64,000 nucleotides of DNA. It comes from Mesonia sp. (lineage in GTDB: Bacteria; Bacteroidota; Bacteroidia; Flavobacteriales; Flavobacteriaceae). Position numbers and translations under genes: made by a program. Positions 57,445-64,000 of this stretch are shown piece by piece (position 1 is the first letter of the stretch; every line of letters starts with the position of its first letter). The notes below the pieces were generated by a model that was not told the DNA's origin, did not search any database, and worked only from the letters and a program-made list of their open reading frames with translations. The stretch covers positions 1 through 64,000 of the forward strand of contig DTTX01000034.1 in assembly GCA_012964435.1 (NCBI GenBank). Direction: 5' to 3'.

Positions 57445-58617
57445 ATGAAAATTCTATCTTTTATATTTTTCAGTTTACTCTTGATTTCCTGCGGAAATAA
57501 TTCAGCAGAAACTAACGATAAAAATTCTTCCGAAGAAACAGAAGAACATCACGAAAAAGAAGGCATTCATCTTTCAATAGCACAAGCTGAAGCGCTAGAT
57601 TTAAAAGTAGATACCCTCACGCACAGAAATATGAGCGGTTTCGTGGAAGCCAACGGAACCTTAGAAGTTCCGCCTCAAAATGAAGCTACGGTAACGACCA
57701 TCGTTGGCGCAAATGTGGTTAAAATTGAAGTGATCGAAGGTGATGAAGTAAAACAAGGTGAAGTGGTTGCTTATCTATCGCATCCTAATATTATTCAGTT
57801 GCAAACCGATTATTTAGAGGCTTTTCACAATCAGCAATACTTAGAAAAAGAATATGAGCGTCAGAAAAAATTGTATGAAGGCGGCGTAGGTTCGGGAATG
57901 AATTTTCAAAAAGCTGAAGCCGATTACCAAGCAAAAAAAGGTTTGGTGAGCGGACTCAAATCTAAGCTAAAACTCCTAAATATTAATCTTAATAATCTGG
58001 AGAAAGGGAACATTCAGGAACGTGTTGCTTTACGCAGCCCAATTGAAGGTGCAGTGCAAAAAGTGGAAGTAAAAACCGGACAATATGTGCAACCACAAAC
58101 CGACTTATTTGAAATTATCAACACGCATCACGTACACGCAGATTTGATGGTTTACGAGAAAGATGTTCATAAAATCGCCGTAGATCAAAAAATAAAGTTT
58201 ACCGTGCAATCGCTACCCGAAACTGAACTTTCTGCAAGTATTTATTCGATTAGTAAGACTTTTGAAGAAAGTCCGAAAGCGGTTCACGTACACGCAGAAA
58301 TTGAAAACAAAAAAGGAAATTTGATTCCCGGAATGTATATTCAAGGAAGAATTTTAACGGAAAATTCTTCCACGCTTGCCATCCCGGAAAGTTCTGTGGT
58401 AAAAAACGGAGATCGTTTTTACATTTATAAAGCTGAAAAAAACGAGACCGAATGGAGTTTTTCTCCATTAGAAGTAAAAACCGGAAAAACCAATGGCGGC
58501 TGGACGGCCATTCAGTTACTCGAAAAACAACCTCAAGAAACCCAATTTGCTTTTAACAACGCTTATTATTTACAAGCCGAAGCCGAAAAAGGCGAAGGTG
58601 GCGGGCATCATCACTAA
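57445..58617 (+). CDS. RND efflux periplasmic adaptor lipoprotein
   Basis: A membrane-fusion protein of about 390 residues. The start at 57445 gives a perfect lipoprotein signal (MKILSFIFFSLLLISC, Cys16); the open frame begins upstream at 57334 but that part covers a repeat. Adaptor features: EVPPQNEATVTTIVGANVVK, EVIEGDEVKQGEVVAYLSHP, coiled coil around EYERQKKLYEGGVGSGMNFQ, IEGAVQKVEVKTGQYV and NLIPGMYIQGRIL. It ends in GGGHHH, a possible metal site. Partner of the interrupted pump/TolC fusion. Confidence 0.9.
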   Translation: MKILSFIFFSLLLISCGNNSAETNDKNSSEETEEHHEKEGIHLSIAQAEALDLKVDTLTHRNMSGFVEANGTLEVPPQNEATVTTIVGANVVKIEVIEGDEVKQGEVVAYLSHPNIIQLQTDYLEAFHNQQYLEKEYERQKKLYEGGVGSGMNFQKAEADYQAKKGLVSGLKSKLKLLNINLNNLEKGNIQERVALRSPIEGAVQKVEVKTGQYVQPQTDLFEIINTHHVHADLMVYEKDVHKIAVDQKIKFTVQSLPETELSASIYSISKTFEESPKAVHVHAEIENKKGNLIPGMYIQGRILTENSSTLAIPESSVVKNGDRFYIYKAEKNETEWSFSPLEVKTGKTNGGWTAIQLLEKQPQETQFAFNNAYYLQAEAEKGEGGGHHH

Positions 58618-58722
58618 GTTAGGTTTTAGGTTTTGGGTAGTAGGTTTTAGGAGTTTGTGAATTTAAGCTAAACTTCAATTTCAACTTCAATTTCAACTTC
58701 GATTTTAGAATATATAAAAGTT

Positions 58723-58752
58723 CCTTCCCTTATCAAGGGAAGGTGCTTTTTC
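58723..58752 (+). terminator. hairpin after the second metal block
   Basis: Nine-base stem CCTTCCCTT / AAGGGAAGG with a 3-nt loop, then TGCTTTTT. Likely terminator of the adaptor transcript; the preceding 100 bp is built of simple GGTTTTAG and CTTCAATTTCAA repeats. Confidence 0.55.
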
Positions 58753-58821
58753 AACCTTAGCTGAAAAAGTAAGAAGGGTTAATATTACTTTACTTATTTT
58801 TGAAACCAAATTCAATTTTCG

Positions 58822-59442
58822 ATGCAAATTTTTGTTTTAGGGACGGGACGTTGCGGTTCTTTCAGCTTTATTGAAGCCTGTAAATATATCTCCAATTTTA
58901 CTTGTGGTCACGAAACTCGATCGCAAAAATTAGGTCCAGCTCGTTTTGATTATCCTAAAAATCATATTGAAGCAGATAATCGCTTGAGCTGGCATTTGGG
59001 AGAATTGGCGCAAAAATTTCCTGAGCAAGTTTTCTATGTGCATTTAAAAAGAGATCGTGATAAAACGGCAAAGAGTTTTGGCAAACGATTTTTTAAAAAG
59101 AAAAGCATGGTCGATGCTTATGCAGGCGGAATTAAAATGAATCCGCCAGAAATGCTTTCTAAAGAAGAACAATTGCAACTTTGTTACGATTATGTCGATA
59201 CGGTTACAGCAAACATCGATGAGTTTCTGAAGCATCAACCGCAACACATTACTATTCAACTAGAGAATATTAAAAAAGATTTTGAAAAATTCTGGCACGC
59301 GATTCAAGCTGAAGGAGACTTACAAGCTGCTTTAAATAGCTTCAACCAACGTCACAACACGGCTAAAGAACACGAAAAATCTCATTTTCTTTATCATTTA
59401 AAATTGTTTTTGCTTCGACAGAAAAAGAGATTTTTAGATTGA
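58822..59442 (+). CDS. sulfotransferase-like P-loop protein
   Basis: A 206-residue protein starting MQIFVLGTGRCGSFSF, which fits the PAPS 5'-phosphosulfate loop of sulfotransferases, followed by the FYVHLKRDRDKTAKSFGKRF segment, which matches the 3'-phosphate-binding Arg/Ser region. The acceptor substrate is unknown. A -7 element TATTTTTG lies at 58795-58802. Confidence 0.78.
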   Translation: MQIFVLGTGRCGSFSFIEACKYISNFTCGHETRSQKLGPARFDYPKNHIEADNRLSWHLGELAQKFPEQVFYVHLKRDRDKTAKSFGKRFFKKKSMVDAYAGGIKMNPPEMLSKEEQLQLCYDYVDTVTANIDEFLKHQPQHITIQLENIKKDFEKFWHAIQAEGDLQAALNSFNQRHNTAKEHEKSHFLYHLKLFLLRQKKRFLD

Positions 59443-59449
59443 TAAAAAT

Positions 59450-59474
59450 GTCATTCCGGACTTGATCCGGAATC
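59450..59474. repeat. REP-like palindrome
   Basis: GTC then ATTCCGGA / TCCGGAAT around CTTGA, the same arms as the first half of the composite element at 3474-3620. Confidence 0.7.
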
Positions 59475-59626
59475 GCATCTTATGATTTGGTCTATTATCT
59501 AATTTTCAAAAGATCTTGACTAGTTCGACCTGAGAAAATTCAACAACAGAAATTCGTTAATAACAATACTGCATTGCTATTTCATAATTTTAATAATTCG
59601 TTAATTTTGCTGAAAAATTTAGAATT

Positions 59627-60235
59627 ATGCTCATTATCGGGATTGCCGGCGGAACCGGAAGCGGAAAAACAACCGTAGTAAATACTATCATTGATGAATT
59701 ACAACACGAAGAAGTTGCCGTAATTTCACAAGATTCGTACTACCGAGACACCAGTAACCTTTCTTACGATGAGCGTACAAAAATCAATTTTGATCACCCG
59801 CAATCGATCGATTTTGATTTACTTACCAAACACTTAATTCAACTTAGAGCCGGAGAGTCGATACCACAACCGGTGTATTCGTTTAAAGAACACAATCGCA
59901 CGGGAGAAACGATAGAAACTGCTCCTAAAAAAGTAATGTTGGTAGAAGGTATTCTTATTCTCACGCATCCAGAATTGCGAGAGCTTTTCGATATTATGAT
60001 CTACGTTCACGCCGATAGTGACGAGCGTTTAATTAGACGTTTAAAACGAGATATGAAAGAGCGTGGGCGCGATTTAGACGAAGTTTTAAATCGTTACCAA
60101 ACCACGCTTAAACCCATGCACCAACAATTTATAGAACCCACTAAAGAGTTTGCCGATATCATTATCCCGAATAACCGTTACAACACGGTTGCTGTAGATA
60201 TTGTGCAGACAATTATTAGAGAACGCTTAGACTAA
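59627..60235 (+). CDS. udk: uridine kinase
   Basis: A 202-residue kinase of the pyrimidine salvage pathway, phosphorylating uridine and cytidine. It has Walker A GIAGGTGSGKTTV at the N-terminus, the substrate motifs QDSYYRD and NFDHPQSIDF, the VEGILIL strand and the lid RLIRRLKRDMKERGRD. The first gene of a conserved flavobacterial series with divIC and mutAB. Confidence 0.95.
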   Translation: MLIIGIAGGTGSGKTTVVNTIIDELQHEEVAVISQDSYYRDTSNLSYDERTKINFDHPQSIDFDLLTKHLIQLRAGESIPQPVYSFKEHNRTGETIETAPKKVMLVEGILILTHPELRELFDIMIYVHADSDERLIRRLKRDMKERGRDLDEVLNRYQTTLKPMHQQFIEPTKEFADIIIPNNRYNTVAVDIVQTIIRERLD

Positions 60236-60253
60236 TTTCGTATATTCGTTACT

Positions 60254-60589
60254 ATGGGTTTTAAAGAGCTTCGCGAGAAACGTTGGTTTAAAATTATAAG
60301 CAATAAATATGTGCTTATTCTTTTGGTATTTGGCATCTGGATGCTATTTTTAGATAGCAACAGTTGGCTGGTACATAACGAACTTGACGAAGAACTCGAC
60401 GAGCTTAACAACAATAAAGCTTACTACCAAAAAGAAATTAACAAAGACAAAGCTATCATTGAGGGATTAAACGATTCTTCTGAATTAGAAAAATTTGCCC
60501 GAGAAGAATATTTTATGAAGCGTGAAGGTGAAGAGATTTTTATTATTGAATATGAAGATAGCCTGAAAAAGAACGAGGAAAATGAGTAA
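60254..60589 (+). CDS. septum formation initiator family protein (DivIC/FtsB-like)
   Basis: A 111-residue bitopic membrane protein: a short cytosolic part, one helix (YVLILLVFGIWMLFLDS), a coiled coil (ELDELNNNKAYYQKEINKDK) and the conserved end LEKFAREEYFMKREGEEIF. It is expected to join the division complex. Its last codons overlap mutA by 8 bp. Confidence 0.9.
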   Translation: MGFKELREKRWFKIISNKYVLILLVFGIWMLFLDSNSWLVHNELDEELDELNNNKAYYQKEINKDKAIIEGLNDSSELEKFAREEYFMKREGEEIFIIEYEDSLKKNEENE

Positions 60590-61955
60590 AAAATTATTTG
60601 AAGATTTTAAAGAAGTTTCCGCTAAAGAATGGAAACAAAAAATTCAGGTAGATTTAAAAGGAGCCGATTATGAAAGTTTACTATTTCATAGCAATGAAGG
60701 CATCGATGTAAAACCATTTTACCATCAAGATAATTTTGAACCGAGCCACGCTCCTACTTCACTTCAACCTTGGAAAATTACAGAACGTTTTATTATTTCT
60801 GAAAATACCACAGCAGCTTCGCTATTAGAAAGTTTAGAAAAAGGTGCTGAAGCTTTGTGGTTAGTAATTCCTTCTGCTGAAATTAATTTTTCAAAGTTAT
60901 TAACCGAAATCGATATCGAAAATACTTCGATATTTCTCGACTTTCAGTTTTTGTCGAAAAAAACACCTCAACAATTAAAAGAAATTGTTCAGGGTAAAAA
61001 ACATCAAATTTCGGTGAGTGTAGATATTGTTGGTCATCTTTCTGCTACCGGAAATTGGTATAGCAATCAAAAAGAGGATCATGAAACCTTAGCAGAATTT
61101 ATTCAGCTGAATAAAGGAATTCCGACTCAAATAAGCGTCGATACTGCGATTTATCAAAATGCCGGTGCTAATATTGTGCAGCAACTAGCCTATGCAATGG
61201 CACACGTAAATGAATATTTAAATCATTTAAACGAACATTTTCCGCAGCAATTAAAAGAATTTCAACCAACATTTAAAATAGCTACAGGTTCTAATTACTT
61301 TTTTGAAATTGCTAAATTAAAAGCTTTACGTCTCCTTTATAAAAGTTTGGCGAATGCTTTCGAAACTCCGGAAACTATTCAAATTTTAGCTTTCCCCACC
61401 CGACGAAACAAAACTATTTACGATTACAATGTAAATATGTTACGTACCACTACCGAAAGTATGAGTGCAATTTTAGGCGGTGCCAATTGGGTTTGCAACC
61501 TTCCTTACGATGAAATTTATCACCACGATAATGACTTCGGAAGAAGAATTGCCCGCAACCAACTTTTAATCTTAAAAGAAGAAAGTTATTTCGATAAAGT
61601 GGCGAATGCCAGTGACGGCAGTTATTATGTAGAAGAAATCACTTCTCAATTGGCAGAAAAAGCTTTAGAAATTTTCAAATCTATTGAAAAAGCCGGCGGT
61701 TGGATCACTTCATTAAAAGAAGGTACCATTCAGCGAAAAATTAGAGAAAGCGCCGATAAAGAACTGGCGCAATTTAATGATGCTGAAAAAACTTTGGTGG
61801 GTACCAACAAGTACCAAAACCCGGAAGATAAAATGAAAGCAGATTTGGAGAAATCACCATTTCTGCAAAAAAATGAACGAAAAACGCTTTTAAAGCCGAT
61901 TATTCAGAAAAGACTCGCAGAGAAAAGTGAGCAACAACGCTTAAAAACGGAGTAA
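60582..61955 (+). CDS. mutA: methylmalonyl-CoA mutase small subunit
   Basis: A 457-residue non-catalytic partner of MutB in the conversion between succinyl-CoA and methylmalonyl-CoA. TIM-barrel features shared with MutB are present (RTTTESMSAILGGANWVCNLPYDE, ANASDGSYYVEEITSQLAEKA), and the C-terminal cobalamin-binding domain with its DXHXXG motif is missing, as expected for the small subunit. It overlaps divIC by 8 bp and is followed 69 bp later by mutB. Confidence 0.93.
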   Translation: MSKKLFEDFKEVSAKEWKQKIQVDLKGADYESLLFHSNEGIDVKPFYHQDNFEPSHAPTSLQPWKITERFIISENTTAASLLESLEKGAEALWLVIPSAEINFSKLLTEIDIENTSIFLDFQFLSKKTPQQLKEIVQGKKHQISVSVDIVGHLSATGNWYSNQKEDHETLAEFIQLNKGIPTQISVDTAIYQNAGANIVQQLAYAMAHVNEYLNHLNEHFPQQLKEFQPTFKIATGSNYFFEIAKLKALRLLYKSLANAFETPETIQILAFPTRRNKTIYDYNVNMLRTTTESMSAILGGANWVCNLPYDEIYHHDNDFGRRIARNQLLILKEESYFDKVANASDGSYYVEEITSQLAEKALEIFKSIEKAGGWITSLKEGTIQRKIRESADKELAQFNDAEKTLVGTNKYQNPEDKMKADLEKSPFLQKNERKTLLKPIIQKRLAEKSEQQRLKTE

Positions 61956-61973
61956 TTTTTAAAATATGATTGA

Positions 61974-62002
61974 CGTCATACTGAAACAAGTTCAGGTTGA
62001 CG
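61974..62002. repeat. REP-like palindrome between mutA and mutB
   Basis: CGTCA-TA-CTGAA-ACAAG-TTCAG-GT-TGACG: outer arms CGTCA/TGACG and inner arms CTGAA/TTCAG. Confidence 0.7.
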
Positions 62003-62024
62003 TAAAATTTTAAACTCAATTAAA

Positions 62025-64000
62025 ATGGCTCGAAAAGACCTTCAACATATAAAAATTCAAACTTCAGAATTAAATCATAAAAATTCTGAACGTGAAGAAT
62101 TTACTACTGCAGAGAAAATCAAGATTAAAAAAGTCTACACGAAAGAAGATGTTGAAAATTTAGAGCATCTCAATTTTGTGGCCGGCATCTCTCCGTTCTT
62201 ACGCGGACCATATTCTACGATGTACGTGCGCAGACCTTGGACGATTAGGCAATACGCCGGATTTTCTACGGCAGAAGAAAGTAATGCTTTTTATAGAAGA
62301 AACCTGGCTGCCGGACAAAAAGGACTTTCAGTTGCGTTCGATCTAGCGACGCATCGCGGTTACGATAGTGATCACGAACGTGTGGTTGGCGATGTTGGGA
62401 AAGCCGGTGTTGCAATAGATTCGGTAGAAGATATGAAGATTCTATTCGATCAAATTCCGCTCGATAAAATGTCGGTTTCGATGACAATGAACGGTGCCGT
62501 TTTACCAATTATGGCGTTTTATATTGTGGCTGCAGAAGAGCAAGGTGTACAACCTGAACAGCTTTCAGGAACCATTCAAAATGATATTCTGAAGGAATTT
62601 ATGGTGCGTAATACATATATTTATCCGCCTACTCCTTCGATGAAAATTATCTCAGATATTTTTGAATATACGTCGAAAAATATGCCTCGTTTCAACAGCA
62701 TTAGTATCTCAGGTTACCATATGCAAGAAGCCGGAGCCACTTGTGATATTGAATTGGCGTATACATTAGCCGACGGCTTGGAATACATCAGAAAAGGACT
62801 CGAAGCCGGGATGGATATTGATAGTTTTGCTCCGCGTCTTTCCTTTTTCTGGGCCATCGGAATGAATCACTTTATGGAAATTGCCAAGATGCGCGCCGGA
62901 AGAATGTTGTGGGCAAAATTGGTAAAGCAATTCAACCCGAAAAATTCAAAATCACTTTCGTTACGAACGCATTGTCAAACCAGTGGTTGGAGTTTAACCG
63001 AACAAGATCCTTTTAATAATGTGGCGCGAACTTGTATTGAAGCAGCTGCAGCAGCTTTTGGTGGCACGCAAAGTTTGCACACCAATGCTTTAGATGAAGC
63101 AATTGCCTTGCCTACCGATTTTTCAGCAAGAATCGCTAGAAATACGCAATTGTATTTACAAGATGAAACCGAGATCACCAAAACAGTAGATCCTTGGGCG
63201 GGAAGTTATTATGTTGAAAAACTCACCGATGAAATCGCTCAAAAAGCTTGGAAACTGATTGAAGAAGTTGAAGAATTAGGCGGAATGACCAAAGCCATTG
63301 AAAAAGGTATTCCAAAACTTCGTATTGAAGAAGCTGCTGCCAGAAAGCAAGCGCGAATCGATAGTGGTCAAGATATTATTGTAGGTGTTAATAAATTTCG
63401 CAGAGAAAAGGAAGATCCGATCGTAACGTTGGAAGTTGACAATCAAACCGTTCGAAAACAACAAATTGCACGATTAGCAGAAATGAAGGCAAATCGTGAT
63501 GAAGAAAAAGTTCAGCAAGCCTTAGCAAAATTAACCGAAGCTGCAGAAAAACAAGAAGGAAATCTTTTAGCTTTAGCCGTGAATGCAGCTCGTGAACGCG
63601 CAAGTATCGGAGAAATTAGTATGGCTTTAGAGAAAATTTACGGCAGACATAAAGCACAAACCAAATCTTTTAGTGGCGTGTACAGTAAAGAAATAAAAGA
63701 CGATCAATCGTTTAAAAAAGCAAAAGAATTAGCGAACCAATTTGCAGAGTTAGAAGGTCGTCGACCACGAATTATGATCGCAAAAATGGGTCAAGATGGT
63801 CACGATCGAGGTGCCAAAGTTGTAGCGACCGGTTACGCCGATGTAGGTTTTGATGTAGATATTGGTCCGTTGTTTCAAACTCCGCAAGAAGCTGCTAAGC
63901 AAGCGGTAGAAAACGATGTTCATATTTTAGGAGTTTCATCTTTAGCAGCAGGGCATAAAACCTTGGTTCCGCAGGTGATCGAAGAATTAAAGAAACACGA
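62025..64000 (+). CDS. mutB: methylmalonyl-CoA mutase large subunit (partial, runs off the window)
   Basis: Open from ATG at 62025 to the window edge (658 residues seen of about 700). The catalytic barrel has [49 protein letters not shown]-type [14 protein letters not shown], and [17 protein letters not shown]; the cobalamin domain has [20 protein letters not shown] (DXHXXG base-off B12 ligand). With mutA it forms the heterodimeric enzyme for propionate metabolism. Confidence 0.95.
   Translation, partial: MARKDLQHIKIQTSELNHKNSEREEFTTAEKIKIKKVYTKEDVENLEHLNFVAGISPFLRGPYSTMYVRRPWTIRQYAGFSTAEESNAFYRRNLAAGQKGLSVAFDLATHRGYDSDHERVVGDVGKAGVAIDSVEDMKILFDQIPLDKMSVSMTMNGAVLPIMAFYIVAAEEQGVQPEQLSGTIQNDILKEFMVRNTYIYPPTPSMKIISDIFEYTSKNMPRFNSISISGYHMQEAGATCDIELAYTLADGLEYIRKGLEAGMDIDSFAPRLSFFWAIGMNHFMEIAKMRAGRMLWAKLVKQFNPKNSKSLSLRTHCQTSGWSLTEQDPFNNVARTCIEAAAAAFGGTQSLHTNALDEAIALPTDFSARIARNTQLYLQDETEITKTVDPWAGSYYVEKLTDEIAQKAWKLIEEVEELGGMTKAIEKGIPKLRIEEAAARKQARIDSGQDIIVGVNKFRREKEDPIVTLEVDNQTVRKQQIARLAEMKANRDEEKVQQALAKLTEAAEKQEGNLLALAVNAARERASIGEISMALEKIYGRHKAQTKSFSGVYSKEIKDDQSFKKAKELANQFAELEGRRPRIMIAKMGQDGHDRGAKVVATGYADVGFDVDIGPLFQTPQEAAKQAVENDVHILGVSSLAAGHKTLVPQVIEELKKH

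Noticed and set aside
58618-58715. GGTTTTAG and CTTCAATTTCAA repeats as a CRISPR or telomere-like array
   Set aside because: Units are short, irregular and without spacers; more likely simple low-complexity sequence.
60582-62024. Cobalamin riboswitch near mutA/mutB
   Set aside because: mutA overlaps divIC and the 69-bp gap before mutB holds only a REP-like palindrome; no B12-box-like sequence was seen.
1-64000. Prophage, transposon, integron or CRISPR content
   Set aside because: No transposase, integrase, phage structural gene, cas gene or regular repeat-spacer array was found on either strand.

Overview
The window is a stretch of AT-rich chromosome from a member of the Flavobacteriaceae (Bacteroidota), most likely a marine genus related to Gramella, Mesonia or Zunongwangia. 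The genus is a guess. The family call rests on gldF/gldG gliding genes next to dnaN, two proteins with type IX secretion (T9SS) C-terminal sorting domains, promoters of the Bacteroidota TAnnTTTG type, A-rich leaders without Shine-Dalgarno sequences, and the gene orders DUF4294/M42 peptidase and udk/divIC/mutA/mutB.

Layout. 1-13 kb is mostly housekeeping: DUF4294, M42 peptidase, topoisomerase IB, purC, phoH, a SAM hydrolase, gldFG, dnaN, a DCC-family protein, Dps and a MscS channel. 13-27.7 kb is mixed: a membrane-anchored endonuclease/exonuclease/phosphatase protein, a 1222-residue T9SS cargo protein, an XRE regulator with a membrane partner, guanine deaminase, a WG-repeat protein, an esterase, an amidase, an MFS transporter, tRNA-Pro and a leucine-rich-repeat protein. 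27.8-40 kb on the minus strand holds a 2694-residue exported protein that joins a PhoD-type and a PhoX-type phosphatase through LamG modules, preceded upstream by two tandem di-haem peroxidase-like proteins. 40-42 kb is umuDC, with an unusual UmuD. 41.8-58.6 kb is a large heavy-metal (probably copper) handling region with two RND efflux systems, a permease, an HMA/MauE-like protein and small Cys/His-rich proteins. 58.8-64 kb returns to conserved genes: a sulfotransferase-like protein, udk, divIC, mutA and mutB (cut by the window edge).

Main points. (1) One exported polypeptide carries two unrelated alkaline-phosphatase folds. (2) A 19-bp repeat lies at exactly the same distance upstream of the promoters of dps and of a small 103-residue gene, which looks like a shared regulator site. 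(3) The UmuD-like protein aligns to UmuD without gaps but lacks the Ser and Lys catalytic dyad. (4) Both RND metal pumps are broken by a single-base lesion, one a 1-nt insertion and one a nonsense codon, while all their partner genes are open. (5) Small palindromes with changing stems around a constant CTTGA/TCAAG loop are scattered between genes and behave like a REP family. No transposase, prophage, CRISPR array or rRNA was seen.
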